In this document: positions 26,158-35,766 of the stretch, piece by piece | How positions within the stretch are numbered: position 1 is the first letter of the stretch | Layout of the letters: the number at the start of each line of letters is the position of its first letter | Source: CBDFLD01 sp965249005 | GTDB lineage: Bacteria; Acidobacteriota; UBA6911 | Reading direction: 5' to 3' | Length of the DNA: 64,000 nucleotides | Assembly (NCBI GenBank): GCA_965249005.1 | Contig: CBDFLD010000020.1 | Span: forward strand, 1 to 64,000 | Translations under genes and position numbers: made by a program | The notes under the pieces: generated by a model | Told to the model about the DNA's origin: nothing | What the model saw: the letters and a program-made list of their open reading frames with translations, nothing else | Databases searched by the model: none

Positions 26158-27045
26158 ATGGTTGATTCAGTCAACGCGGAGTTGATTTACCAAACCTATG
26201 CGATTCTGGGAGAGGGCAGCATTTGGGACGCCGAGAATGATCTTCTCTACTGGGTAGACATCATGCGGAATCAGGTCTACGCGTTCGATCCGGCAAACCG
26301 TTCCAACACGGGGTACGACGTCAAAGAGAATGTAGGCACCGTTGTAACGCGCGAAAGCGGCGGGTTGATGCTGGGACTAAAGAACGGATTTGCCAGTCTG
26401 GATCTAAACACGGGCAAAGTGGAGAAGCTCACCGATCCCGAGTCTCACATCCCCAACAATCGTTTCAATGATGGAAAATGCGATCCACAAGGTCGTTTTT
26501 GGGCGGGCACCATGGCCTATGATGCTGCAAATGGCGCAGGGTCACTCTACTGTATGGATACCGATTTCACTGTCACAAAGAAGATTGATGGTGTCAGCGT
26601 TTCCAATGGACTGGTGTGGAATCAAGCCCAATCTATCTTTCACTACATAGACTCTCTTACTTATTCCGTGGATGCTTATGATTACGAACCAGAGTCCGCG
26701 GCGATCTCCAATAGAAGAAGCATCAAGAGCTTTCCGCAAAATGGAAGGGTCCCGGATGGCATGGCCATTGATGAAGAGGATTTCTTGTGGGTGGCTATCT
26801 TTGGAGAAGGGAAGGTCATCCGGATTCATCCTGAAACGGGAGAAGCCGTCCACGAGATCTCTGTTCCAGGGGCCAAGCAGACCACCTCGTGCGCCCTGGG
26901 GGGCAAGGACCTGGATGAACTGTACATTACCTCTGCTAGAATTGGCTTGTCTGAAGAAGCCTTGAAAGATCAACCGAATGCCGGCGGCTTGTTTCGGGCC
27001 AAGGTACCCTTCAGAGGGGTGTGCGCCGCAAAGTTCAAAGGCTAG
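26158..27045 (+). CDS. SMP-30/gluconolactonase family lactonase
   Basis: This 295-residue six-bladed propeller hydrolyses sugar lactones to sugar acids. The metal ligands of the family are present: Glu in GEGSIW near residue 19, Asn in NRFNDGKCDPQGRFWAGT, Asn in VSNGLVWN and Asp in PDGMAIDEEDFLW. No signal peptide is visible, so it is cytoplasmic. A GGAGATGAG ribosome site precedes the ATG. It lies 38 bases after the alpha/beta hydrolase. Confidence 0.9.
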   Translation: MVDSVNAELIYQTYAILGEGSIWDAENDLLYWVDIMRNQVYAFDPANRSNTGYDVKENVGTVVTRESGGLMLGLKNGFASLDLNTGKVEKLTDPESHIPNNRFNDGKCDPQGRFWAGTMAYDAANGAGSLYCMDTDFTVTKKIDGVSVSNGLVWNQAQSIFHYIDSLTYSVDAYDYEPESAAISNRRSIKSFPQNGRVPDGMAIDEEDFLWVAIFGEGKVIRIHPETGEAVHEISVPGAKQTTSCALGGKDLDELYITSARIGLSEEALKDQPNAGGLFRAKVPFRGVCAAKFKG

Positions 27046-27066
27046 CGGACCCACCGCTGGAGCGCG

Positions 27067-27795
27067 ATGCCTCTTCAGCTCATCGATCTCAGCCTCGCAA
27101 GGCCGGAAGAGAACCTCGCTCTCGACGAGGCTTTGCTGCTGGATGCCGAGACGGCCGCGGCAGGCGGACGGGATCGCGGCTACCTGCGACTCTGGGAGAG
27201 CCCCGAACATTTCGTCGTTCTGGGAGCTTCGTGCCGCCTTGAAGGGGATGTCGCGGCGGACCGCTGCCGGGAGGATGGGATTCCCATTCTGCGCAGGGCC
27301 TCCGGAGGCGGAACCGTGCTGCAGGGACCGGGCTGTCTCAACTTCTCCCTGGCTCTTCCGCTTGGCTACACCCCTGGGTTGCGGGAGATCCATAGCTCCT
27401 ACCGGGCTATTCTCGATCCCTGCGCTGCCGCACTGGGCCTCGGGGGCGTTGCCCTGCGCGGCAGCTGCGACCTGGCGCTCGGCGAGACGAAGTTCAGCGG
27501 CAGCGCGCAGAAAAGAAAGCGCTACTGCCTCCTGCATCAGGGCACCCTGCTCTACGACTTCGACCTGGAGTTGATGCCTCGCTATCTCCGGCAGCCGGAG
27601 AAACAGCCCCACTACCGCAAGGGGAGAGAGCACCTCGACTTCGTGGAAAATCTTCCTCTCGACGCCGCTTCGCTGCGTGAGCGGCTCATCTCCGCCTGGG
27701 ACGCCGTGCCGACAGAAATAGGCTGGGAGCTACCCAGCCTCGATGAGCTGCTCGAGACAAAATACTGCAACCCGGAGTGGATCGAGCGCTTTTGA
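27067..27795 (+). CDS. Lipoate--protein ligase A family protein
   Basis: This 242-residue BPL/LplA/LipB-type enzyme attaches lipoate or octanoate to carrier proteins. It carries the hallmark RRASGGGTVLQGPG near residues 76-89 and the downstream KFSGSAQKRKRYCLLHQGTL block with the lysine used for the acyl-adenylate. Length fits a single-domain ligase without the C-terminal extension of E. coli LplA, so octanoyl transfer is also possible. It starts 21 bases after the lactonase gene but has no obvious metabolic link with it. Confidence 0.88.
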   Translation: MPLQLIDLSLARPEENLALDEALLLDAETAAAGGRDRGYLRLWESPEHFVVLGASCRLEGDVAADRCREDGIPILRRASGGGTVLQGPGCLNFSLALPLGYTPGLREIHSSYRAILDPCAAALGLGGVALRGSCDLALGETKFSGSAQKRKRYCLLHQGTLLYDFDLELMPRYLRQPEKQPHYRKGREHLDFVENLPLDAASLRERLISAWDAVPTEIGWELPSLDELLETKYCNPEWIERF

Positions 27796-27933
27796 AACCG
27801 GCCACATGGCTTCGCCGCATCTCGGCCTCGCAGGGATATAACGTTTTATCCTACAAGGCGTTCCGGCCGCCTGGCACGCTGGATTTCCTGCTTGATTTCG
27901 AGCATCGCATGCCTCAAAATGGTCGTAGGTGAA

Positions 27934-30528
27934 ATGAGGAATGTCGTAACCAGCAGTATCGGATTAGTCGCTGTTCGGACCCGCAGAACCATTGCCACTC
28001 GGGTGTTCGCCGCCGCCATCTTTCTCGGGGCTGTCTCTAGCAATTTTGCGGGTGGCCAAGCCCCGGCCGCCGGGGCTGATGAAACCGTAGACTTCGCGCA
28101 ACAGATCCTGCCCATCTTGAGCAAGAACTGTTATGGCTGCCACGGGCAGAGAGTCCAGATCCACGGACTGCGACTGGACCGCCGCCCGGACGCCTTACAG
28201 GGCGGCGAGTCGGGCTCTGCTGCCCTGGTTCCGGGTAACAGCGGCGAAAGCCGGCTGGTCCGTTTTGTATCCGGTGCGGATCCGGAGATCGTCATGCCCC
28301 CGCGAGGCGACCGCCTTTCTGAAACGCAGATCGGCTTGCTGCGGACATGGATCGATCAAGGTGCCCATTACGCCGAGGACGCATCAGCCCACGGTAGTGA
28401 GTCGGGACAATTGTCGCACTGGTCGTTTCAGCCGCTTGTTCGTCCTCCTATCCCCGAAGTCAGTGATACGGACTGGGTCCGCAATCCGATCGACGCCTTC
28501 GTGCTCGAAAAGCTGGAATCTCGTGGCTGGAAAGCGTCGGCTTCGGCCGAACCCAGAGCTCTGCTGCGGCGCATGTACCTGAACCTCATTGGGCTGCCCC
28601 CGACGCTGCAGGAGCAAGAAAGGGTTCTCGACGGTCCCACTCCCGCGCGCTTTGACCAACTGGTCTCCGCTCTGCTCCAGCGTCCCGGTTACGGGGAACG
28701 ATGGGGCAGGCATTGGCTCGACCTGGTTCGATATGCCGAAACGAACGGATACGAGCGGGACGCAACCAAGCCGAACGTGTGGAAATATCGTGACTACGTC
28801 ATCCGTTCCTTCAACCACGACAAACCCTACGATCGGTTCATTCAAGAGCAGCTCGCCGGGGATGAGCTCGCAGATTCTTCCGCCGAGACACTTACCGCAA
28901 CCGGGTTCGCGCGACTCGGTCCCTGGGACGACGAACCCGCAGACATCGAGCAAGATCGGTTCGACCAGCTCGACGACATCGTGAGAACGACTTCCGAGGT
29001 TTTCTTGGGGATCACGATTGGCTGCGCCCGATGCCATGACCACAAGTTCGACCCGATCACGCAGCGCGACTATTACGGCATGGTTGCCGTTTTCAACGGC
29101 CTTCGGCGACCACGCGCCGGCGGACGCGGGGAAGTGGATTTGCCGATCGGGACTCGAGAACAGCTGGATCGGCTCACTCGGCGGGAGGCCAAGGCCTCCC
29201 CCATCGCCCAGAAGATCAAGCGTCTCCGCGAGGACTTTCGGGCCAGCTTCCTGCGGAGCGGCGAAAGCGCGCTTCCTGAACAAGTCCGCCAGGCCTTCCT
29301 GACCGACCCGGAAGAGCGGTCGGACGAGCAGGAAGATCTCGCGACAAAGCACCGATCCGATCTGGCCAGGGAAGTGGCGGCTGCACTACCCTCTCGAATC
29401 TTGAGGGAGATTCAGATCCTCGAGGACAAGATCTCCGCCCTGCGGAAGACGACGCCCGATCTGGAGCGCGCCTACTTCATGAACGAGCCCAAGCTACCCG
29501 GCCCTACCCGTCTACTGTTGCGAGGCAGCGCCGCCACACCGGGCTCGGAAGTTCCGCCCATGGTTCCCGCCGTTCTGGCCAGTCCGCAGCCCAGTTTTCC
29601 CGCCCCGGCTGCCACCAGCCTGCGCCGTCTCACGCTCGCGCGCTGGATAGCCAGTCGCAACAACCCCCTGACGGCTCGAGTGATTGTAAACCGCGTCTGG
29701 CACTTCCACTTCGGGGCCGGCCTGGTCCGCAGTCCGAATGACTTCGGGGCCATGGGGCACCGACCAACCCATCCGGAGCTGCTGGACTGGCTGGCGAACT
29801 GGTTCATGGACCAGGGTTGGTCTTTGAAGAAGCTGCACCACCTGATCATGACCAGCAACAGTTACCGCATGAACAAGAGCTGGCATCCTGTCTACGGTGT
29901 GGCTGACCCGGAGAACCGCCTGCTCTGGCGTTTTCCTTACACCCGCCTGGAGGTGGAATCCATCCGCGACTCGGTCCTGGCGGTCAGTGGACGTTTGAAT
30001 CGAAAGATGTATGGCCCCAGCATGTTTCCAGCAATTCAGCCCGCAGCACTGGAAGGTCATCAAGATCCCGACACGATCTGGAAGGCTTCCGAACAGAAGG
30101 AGGCATCGCGCCGCACCGTCTATGCCTTCATCAAACGACTCATGATCATTCCCATGCTGGAGGTGCTCGATTTCTGCGATACTTCGCGCAGTTCCTCTAA
30201 ACGCACCGTGACGAGCGTCGCTCCCCAGGCTTTGACCCTGTTCAATGGCGATTTCGTGACGGAACAGTCCCGTTACTTCGCCGAGCGCCTGATGCGCGAG
30301 GTGGGTCCGGATTTCGAACAGCTGATCGATCGGGCCTACGGACTTGCCCTGTGCCGTCCTCCAACCGCTCGCGAGCGAGAGTTGATGTTGGACTTCGTTC
30401 AGCGGGAGATGGAAGCTACCCTGCTGGAATCGTTCGAGCACCCAGACCGTACCCAAGTCCATCGTGAGGCTCTGGAGCAGATGTGCCGGGTGATGTTCAA
30501 TCTCAGTGAGTTTGTTTATCCTGACTAG
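27934..30528 (+). CDS. DUF1549/DUF1553 protein with planctomycete-type cytochrome domain
   Basis: The protein has an N-terminal signal segment (RVFAAAIFLGAVSSNF) and a PSCyt1 haem c motif CYGCH near residue 65 in the context ILPILSKNCYGCHGQ. DUF1549 follows from about residue 170 (PIDAFVLEKLESRGWKA) with GCARCHDHKFDPITQRDYYG, which is a second CxxCH. DUF1553 makes up the last third (LARWIASRNNPLTARVIVNR). The role of the family is unknown; it is thought to be an exported haem protein acting on polymers. It nearly always precedes a DUF1501 gene, as here. The start at 27934 is a choice among several near codons. Confidence 0.88.
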   Translation: MRNVVTSSIGLVAVRTRRTIATRVFAAAIFLGAVSSNFAGGQAPAAGADETVDFAQQILPILSKNCYGCHGQRVQIHGLRLDRRPDALQGGESGSAALVPGNSGESRLVRFVSGADPEIVMPPRGDRLSETQIGLLRTWIDQGAHYAEDASAHGSESGQLSHWSFQPLVRPPIPEVSDTDWVRNPIDAFVLEKLESRGWKASASAEPRALLRRMYLNLIGLPPTLQEQERVLDGPTPARFDQLVSALLQRPGYGERWGRHWLDLVRYAETNGYERDATKPNVWKYRDYVIRSFNHDKPYDRFIQEQLAGDELADSSAETLTATGFARLGPWDDEPADIEQDRFDQLDDIVRTTSEVFLGITIGCARCHDHKFDPITQRDYYGMVAVFNGLRRPRAGGRGEVDLPIGTREQLDRLTRREAKASPIAQKIKRLREDFRASFLRSGESALPEQVRQAFLTDPEERSDEQEDLATKHRSDLAREVAAALPSRILREIQILEDKISALRKTTPDLERAYFMNEPKLPGPTRLLLRGSAATPGSEVPPMVPAVLASPQPSFPAPAATSLRRLTLARWIASRNNPLTARVIVNRVWHFHFGAGLVRSPNDFGAMGHRPTHPELLDWLANWFMDQGWSLKKLHHLIMTSNSYRMNKSWHPVYGVADPENRLLWRFPYTRLEVESIRDSVLAVSGRLNRKMYGPSMFPAIQPAALEGHQDPDTIWKASEQKEASRRTVYAFIKRLMIIPMLEVLDFCDTSRSSSKRTVTSVAPQALTLFNGDFVTEQSRYFAERLMREVGPDFEQLIDRAYGLALCRPPTARERELMLDFVQREMEATLLESFEHPDRTQVHREALEQMCRVMFNLSEFVYPD

Positions 30529-30551
30529 AAGTGCCCGAGGCGAGGGATCCC

Positions 30552-32033
30552 ATGTCTCAGCAAAGCAAGCGTTACAGCCCCAACCGCACTCCCTGTGGCC
30601 AAACCCGCAGGGAGTTTCTGTGGGAAGTCGGGGGCGGGTTCGCCGGGCTCGCTCTGATCGACATACTTTCCAGCGATGGGTTCTTCCTTCGATCCGCTCA
30701 TTCGGCTCCAGCCGAAAAGGCGCGGCAAACGCTGATGGCTGCCAAGCCCTCTCATTTCCCAGCCAAGGCCAAGCACGTCATCTTCCTCTTCATGAACGGG
30801 GCGCCCAGCCACGTAGACCTCTTCGATCCCAAGCCCGCCTTGAGCAAGTACAATGGACAACCCTACAAGGGTGAATTGACCGTCGGCTCGAACGATCGGG
30901 CAGTGGGCTATTTGATGCAGTCGCCCTTCCCTTTCAAGCATCACGGGCAAAGCGGGCTCGAGATCAGCAGCATCTACCCAAATCTGTCTCGGCACGCCGA
31001 CGACCTCTGCGTGGTGCGATCTTTGTACACCGACACGGCTGCCCACGCCTCGGGCGTTCTGCAAATGAACACGGGCAGCGTCATCATCGGGAAACCCAGC
31101 CTGGGCTCCTGGCTCAGTTACGGCTTGGGCACGCTGAGCGAGGACTTGCCCAGCTTTGTCGTGATGACCGATCCCAGGGGAGGCCCGTTTGGCAGCTCAG
31201 CCAGCTGGGCGGCCGGTTTCATGCCCGCTGCCTATCAAGGCACGCTGTTTCGAAGCAGGGGGAGCCCACTACTGGACCTCGCGACTCCCGATGACGTCAG
31301 CGACCGCCGGCAGCGGCATTCTCTGGACCTGCTGCATCGCTTGAATCAGGAACATCTCGGTTCCCGGAGTCATGAATCCGAGCTCGCTGCGCGCATCCAC
31401 TCCTACGAGTTGGCCTACCGGATGCAGACTTCCGCGGCCGAGGCTGTGGATCTCGACAAAGAAGATGAAAAGACCCGGGAGATGTACGGCCTGAACGACA
31501 ATCTGACCAGTGACTTCGGTCGGAAGTGTCTGATTACCCGCCGTCTGATTGAAAAAGGGGTGCGCTTTGTTCAGCTCTACTCGGGGGGAGGTCACGGTGA
31601 AGATACCTGGGATGGTCACATCGACTGCATCACCAATCACAAGCTCCATGGATACGAGACCGATCAGCCCATCGCGGCCCTGATCACGGATCTCAAGCGC
31701 ACCGGACTCTGGGAAGAGACCTTACTCGTCTGGGGAGGTGAATTCGGCCGGACGCCTACCAGCGAAGGTGTCGGCAAGCCAGGTCGAGATCACAATTGGT
31801 ACGGCTTCACCATGTGGCTGGCGGGAGCGGGGGTCAAGGGCGGACAAACCATCGGAGCTACCGACGAGTTGGGCTTCAAGGCCGTCGAGGACCCATACCA
31901 TGTCTCCGATCTGCACGCCACGATTCTTCACCTGATGGGCCTCGATCACAAGAAGCTGACCTACTTCTTCCATGGCCTGCAAGAGCGCCTGACGGGCCAG
32001 CGCGGCAACGTGATCCAGAAAGTACTCGCGTAA
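30552..32033 (+). CDS. DUF1501 (sulfatase-like) Tat-exported protein
   Basis: This 493-residue protein has a twin-arginine signal, QTRREFLWEVGGGFAG. The DUF1501 fold, related to alkaline phosphatase/sulfatase, follows. Family blocks are HVIFLFMNGAPSHVDLFDPK, GRKCLITRRLIEKGVRFVQL, and WGGEFGRTPTSEG with GRDHNWYGFT near the end. The reaction is not established. It begins 23 bases after the DUF1549/1553 gene and forms the standard two-gene unit. It converges with the epimerase gene on the other strand. Confidence 0.9.
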   Translation: MSQQSKRYSPNRTPCGQTRREFLWEVGGGFAGLALIDILSSDGFFLRSAHSAPAEKARQTLMAAKPSHFPAKAKHVIFLFMNGAPSHVDLFDPKPALSKYNGQPYKGELTVGSNDRAVGYLMQSPFPFKHHGQSGLEISSIYPNLSRHADDLCVVRSLYTDTAAHASGVLQMNTGSVIIGKPSLGSWLSYGLGTLSEDLPSFVVMTDPRGGPFGSSASWAAGFMPAAYQGTLFRSRGSPLLDLATPDDVSDRRQRHSLDLLHRLNQEHLGSRSHESELAARIHSYELAYRMQTSAAEAVDLDKEDEKTREMYGLNDNLTSDFGRKCLITRRLIEKGVRFVQLYSGGGHGEDTWDGHIDCITNHKLHGYETDQPIAALITDLKRTGLWEETLLVWGGEFGRTPTSEGVGKPGRDHNWYGFTMWLAGAGVKGGQTIGATDELGFKAVEDPYHVSDLHATILHLMGLDHKKLTYFFHGLQERLTGQRGNVIQKVLA

Positions 32034-32114
32034 CTCCGAGGCGGGTGAGCCGATCCGTGTCATCGTATACGAGAGTGGCCCCAGGCCCACGTCTCATGGC
32101 GTGTCGGCGCCGGT

Positions 32115-32137
32115 CACCTCACCTCACCTCACCTCAC
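32115..32137. repeat. CACCT pentanucleotide repeat
   Basis: Four CACCT units and a partial one lie in the convergent gap. The repeat supplies the stop codon of the epimerase gene (TGA at 32124-32126 on the minus strand), so slippage would change its C terminus. Confidence 0.8.
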
Positions 32138-33194
32138 CGTCCAGTGCGATGTGGCCTACGCGGGAAATATCCCTGAAGACCACCGCGCACAGCTCTGTTT
32201 CCACACGCTCCGCAGGACCAAGACGCAGCTGCGTACCGGCCCGGACAGCCTCAGAGAGGGAAGGAGGATACGACGTGCAAGGCTCCAAAGCCATGTTGTA
32301 ACTCTTGCCGTACCACGGGTAGCCGGACCAGCCTCGAAATACTTGCCAGAACCAGAGATACTTGAAAAGGCTGTGGTCCCAGGCCATCCCAAAGCCCACT
32401 TTGTTCGATCGGTTGGTAACGCCGTACCAACCCGCTTCGAATCCATACAGGTAGGCCATATCGTGCGATTTCTGAGAGGGCGGTGGGACGGAGGATAGGT
32501 CTACCGTCTCGCCGCTGCGCGCCTTTACGAGCGGCCAGACAGTATCCTGGGCTTTCTCCAGCCGCGCGTTGGGCGAGACGTACTCATCCGGAGTCTTCAC
32601 CCGGCAAGGTGGCACGTGTATTTGGCAGGTTTCGTCCAGAAAAGCCCCACCCAGGGCAGGGTGGTGGCCCCACGTGCAGTCCATCGATTCCGAAGACTCG
32701 TTGACAAGGATCTCCTGCAGCTTCAGGACATTCCCGGGACGCAGCGTCATCACCCGGCTGAGCGAAAACGGGGTCCGGACGCAGCGAACAGAGAATCGAA
32801 CGGAAACACAGGACGGATCATCCTCCAGAATGGTGTATTGCCAGGGCAGCAGGCTCACTTCCGCATGTAACCCCAAGCTGGCGCCCTCGTACACGCACGG
32901 ATCCCCGAAGTTTGGCAAGATCTCCTGCCACCCCCCCGGATAGTTGTCCAAGAACGAAGCGCTCGCGTCCGGAGCTCCACCAGTGATCGAGCCCGCTGGG
33001 CGCAAGCCCGGATGAGAGAGCCACAAGAAGTCCATGTCTGCCGGTTTGTAAAGAAACTCGATGATATCGGCGCCTTTGCCGGCCAATACCGTGATGCGCA
33101 GACTCTCGTTCTGCAACGTGACCGCGGCATAGCCCATGAGATTGAACTCAGTGATTCGGCAACCATAGTTGCGGGGCGCCTGGTAGGAATTCAC
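32124..33194 (-). CDS. Aldose 1-epimerase-like protein
   Basis: This 356-residue galactose-mutarotase fold protein has EILPNFGDPCVYEGASLGLH with the family's first His region, TWGHHPALGGAFLD with the catalytic-type His, and a closing Glu region (YNMALEPCTSYP). The GTG at 33194 is chosen because it overlaps the stop of the preceding oxidoreductase gene (GTGA), which indicates coupled translation. The likely role is interconversion of sugar anomers released by the surrounding hydrolases. It is the last gene of the minus-strand cluster. Confidence 0.8.
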   Translation of the reverse strand: MNSYQAPRNYGCRITEFNLMGYAAVTLQNESLRITVLAGKGADIIEFLYKPADMDFLWLSHPGLRPAGSITGGAPDASASFLDNYPGGWQEILPNFGDPCVYEGASLGLHAEVSLLPWQYTILEDDPSCVSVRFSVRCVRTPFSLSRVMTLRPGNVLKLQEILVNESSESMDCTWGHHPALGGAFLDETCQIHVPPCRVKTPDEYVSPNARLEKAQDTVWPLVKARSGETVDLSSVPPPSQKSHDMAYLYGFEAGWYGVTNRSNKVGFGMAWDHSLFKYLWFWQVFRGWSGYPWYGKSYNMALEPCTSYPPSLSEAVRAGTQLRLGPAERVETELCAVVFRDISRVGHIALDGEVR

Positions 33195-34237
33195 TTGCTT
33201 GTCTCCAGATCCGGATAGAGAGGAAGCTGCATCCACTTTCCTTTTTCCTGAGCAGAGCGGTGGGCTGCCTCGATGATCTCGACCACCCGAAGCCCTTGTT
33301 CCCAGGTCAACGTGGGTTGCGTGCCATCGGTGACCCACCGGATGAACTCGCGAAGTTCCTGACGCAGCGCTTCCTCGGCGCCTATGGGAATGCCCGATGT
33401 CTCTTCGAACCTCTCGCGGTAATCCACGGACTCACTGGACAGACGCCAGTGCAAGTCGGCATGCTCCAGCGACATCGCCAGCCGCATACCGCCATCCCGG
33501 CACACGACGTCCGCACCGTAGGCTTCCTGGTAGGTCTTCAGCGGGTAAGAAAGGGAGACTCCTAGAGACCCGATGGCTCCGGAGCGGTACTGCAACGAAA
33601 CATGAATCGAGTCGGCGAAATCGTATCGTGCATCGATCTGAGGAGCCGAGATGGCGCTGACGGCGGCCACGTCTCCGCACATCGCCCGCATCCACTCGAG
33701 CTCGTGAACTCCCGAGCAGTCGAGCAATCCGCCGCTTTCTGCCTTCCGGGTCCACCAACCTGCAAGATCATCCCTGAAGTAACCAATCGTCGAGATCGCC
33801 CGGACGGGCCCCAACACGTCGCGCAGCCGGATCATCCTTGCCCAAGGCGGTCGCAGGCGCCGCTTCTGCCCGACCATGAGGCGGACGTTCGCGGCTTCAC
33901 AGGCACGGACCATTTCCCAGCAATCCGGAACCGTTAGGGCCATCGCTTTTTCACAAAACACATGCCGGCCGGCCTGTGCAGCTTTGATGGCCATGGCCTT
34001 GTGGGTGTGATTCGGTCCGGTCAATGCCACCGCCTCGAGTTCCACGTTATCGAGCAGCTCCTGGTAGTCTTCGAATTCCCGGATCTTCAGTTTCGTGGTT
34101 TCGACAAAACGAGCCCGAGCCTCCGGGCTGGGGTCGCAGATCGCCACGAGCTCGCCCATCTCATTGATGTATTTGGTAAAGAACGCACCGAAACCGCCGG
34201 CACCCAGGATGGCAAAACGAAGTTTCTTGTCGCTCAT
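33191..34237 (-). CDS. Gfo/Idh/MocA family oxidoreductase
   Basis: This 348-residue NAD(P)-dependent sugar or inositol dehydrogenase has the N-terminal Rossmann motif AILGAGGFGAFF and the catalytic-type Lys in CEKAMALT (usually EKPL). The second domain contains ESGGLLDCSGVHELEWMRAM with the conserved acid and His. It is cytoplasmic. It is translationally coupled to the epimerase downstream and follows the lipoprotein gene by 51 bases. The exact sugar is unknown. Confidence 0.9.
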   Translation of the reverse strand: MSDKKLRFAILGAGGFGAFFTKYINEMGELVAICDPSPEARARFVETTKLKIREFEDYQELLDNVELEAVALTGPNHTHKAMAIKAAQAGRHVFCEKAMALTVPDCWEMVRACEAANVRLMVGQKRRLRPPWARMIRLRDVLGPVRAISTIGYFRDDLAGWWTRKAESGGLLDCSGVHELEWMRAMCGDVAAVSAISAPQIDARYDFADSIHVSLQYRSGAIGSLGVSLSYPLKTYQEAYGADVVCRDGGMRLAMSLEHADLHWRLSSESVDYRERFEETSGIPIGAEEALRQELREFIRWVTDGTQPTLTWEQGLRVVEIIEAAHRSAQEKGKWMQLPLYPDLETSK

Positions 34238-34288
34238 TTCAATAGTCCCTGCTGATAATCACGGCTCGACTCGTCGAGAAGGCTTCGA

Positions 34289-35233
34289 TCAGAACGCGCC
34301 TGGAAAATCCCGCTTGAAGCGTTCAAACGCATCCGCAGCCGTTCCGGCCATCACGTAGAGGCGACCTCTCATGGTTCGTTCTTCGCCGGCCTGTGTGAAG
34401 GGCCCGAGGTACGGGTCCGCGTGAAAGCATTTGTTGCCTTTTGCGTCGCCAAAGATCTCATAGGAGCGCTCGAATCCCAGGGCCGCAACGTGTTTGCCGT
34501 CCGGGGATTCCACTATAGTGACGGACGCCTTGGCTTTCACCGGGTTTACCGGGAACATCGCGTGCCCCTGGGAGATGAAGTCGTTGCCGTGACTAACCTG
34601 AAACAGCTCTATTCTCTCCGGTGTTCGAAGTAGCTCCGAAAAGGTGCTGAGTTTCTCCCCGTCATAAAGGTATGTACGAGTTCGCTCCTCATCAGAGAAG
34701 GACGGGCTCTCCCTGGCGACGACACAAAAGCACCAGTCCGTTTCACCGGTCTTGGGCACAAGATCGTGGCGCAGAGTCAGCTCGATGTCGATGTAGTCCT
34801 CCTCGGCAGATAGCGTCAACGAGAATGCTCCCTTGCCCGGCACCGGGCAGTTCGCGGAAAGTTCGCGAGAGTCTTCGGGATCATTCCATTGGAACGGTAT
34901 ATGTTGATAGTCCTTTCCCCTCCCCTCGGGCTCCGACGGTGGAAAGTGGTCATCGTAAAAGAATCCTGTTTCGTGGCCGACAATCTCGCTGGAACGAACG
35001 ATAATGCGCTCGTCTTTGGCCATCCACGGCGCCCGAAGTTCGGCGCAGAGTCCCGAATCATGTGTGGCGCCATGATCGTCTCGCATCTCAGCGTAAGGAC
35101 CCTCCCAGGCGTATGGTTTGATGCTGAGCGCGCCCTTGGTCTCAGGCGGTGTTTTCTCGGAAGCGCAGGAGCCTGCGGTCAGACCCAACGCCAAGAAAAG
35201 AGGAAATCCACATATTTCATGTGTCCGGCTCAT
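34289..35233 (-). CDS. Lipoprotein of unknown function
   Basis: I do not recognise a family. The 314-residue protein has a lipoprotein signal with the lipobox LTAGSCAS. A beta-rich body follows, with an Asp/His-rich stretch (YAEMRDDHGATHDSGLC) and a C-terminal YLGPFTQAGEERTMRGRLYV. Weak likeness to DUF4861/DUF6807-type proteins from glycan loci is possible but not established. It sits between the DUF4838-type gene and the oxidoreductase, inside the carbohydrate cluster. It is probably anchored in a membrane facing the periplasm. Confidence 0.7.
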   Translation of the reverse strand: MSRTHEICGFPLFLALGLTAGSCASEKTPPETKGALSIKPYAWEGPYAEMRDDHGATHDSGLCAELRAPWMAKDERIIVRSSEIVGHETGFFYDDHFPPSEPEGRGKDYQHIPFQWNDPEDSRELSANCPVPGKGAFSLTLSAEEDYIDIELTLRHDLVPKTGETDWCFCVVARESPSFSDEERTRTYLYDGEKLSTFSELLRTPERIELFQVSHGNDFISQGHAMFPVNPVKAKASVTIVESPDGKHVAALGFERSYEIFGDAKGNKCFHADPYLGPFTQAGEERTMRGRLYVMAGTAADAFERFKRDFPGAF

Positions 35234-35271
35234 GTTTTCACCTCGTCCGTTGAGTATTGTGTCGTGGTTTG

Positions 35272-35766
35272 CTACTGAGAATCCTCGACCAGTTCGGTCA
35301 CGTCGTCGATTTTGTCTTTCAAGCGTCGGTAGCCAAACTCCGCCAGCATTGCAATGGCCCCACGGTCGGTCTGGGTCCGGACAACTCTGCCGTAGGCCTC
35401 CAGGGCCTGCCGTAGAGAAGCGAGTGCTTTCTGGGCATGCTGCAGGGACCCGCGATAGTCGTTGGTCATTTCTGCCGCCCCAGCACGGTGGACTCCCTGG
35501 ACGGTATCCGTGAAACCCATGGCAAACTCCAGACGCCCGATCCAGAAATCCACGTAGGCCCGTCCTTCAGGAGTTGCTTTCTTCCATGCCCGCTTCGCCC
35601 TCGCCAGTGCCCTCCGGTAGCCATTCTTGACCGCAGCCAGGTATGTCGGAACCGGTCCGGGTCTCCAGTATTTCATCAGAGTCCCTCGCCTTTCCTTTGA
35701 AAAATTCATGTTGCTGTCGCCGAGGTAGGTCGTAACCGACTCGATTTCGTGGAATACCGTCATCAT
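35272..35766 (-). CDS. DUF4838-type protein, C-terminal part (after frameshift)
   Basis: This frame continues the protein that starts at 37504. It holds the helical C terminus (YLAAVKNGYRRALARAKRAW, YVDFWIGRLEFAMGFTD, SLRQALEAYGRVVRT). The two frames meet at about 35785-35797; removing one base near 35796 would join LDLMTAI to GKECARDMMTVFHEIES. No ribosome site supports separate translation. Confidence 0.75.
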   Translation of the reverse strand: MMTVFHEIESVTTYLGDSNMNFSKERRGTLMKYWRPGPVPTYLAAVKNGYRRALARAKRAWKKATPEGRAYVDFWIGRLEFAMGFTDTVQGVHRAGAAEMTNDYRGSLQHAQKALASLRQALEAYGRVVRTQTDRGAIAMLAEFGYRRLKDKIDDVTELVEDSQ

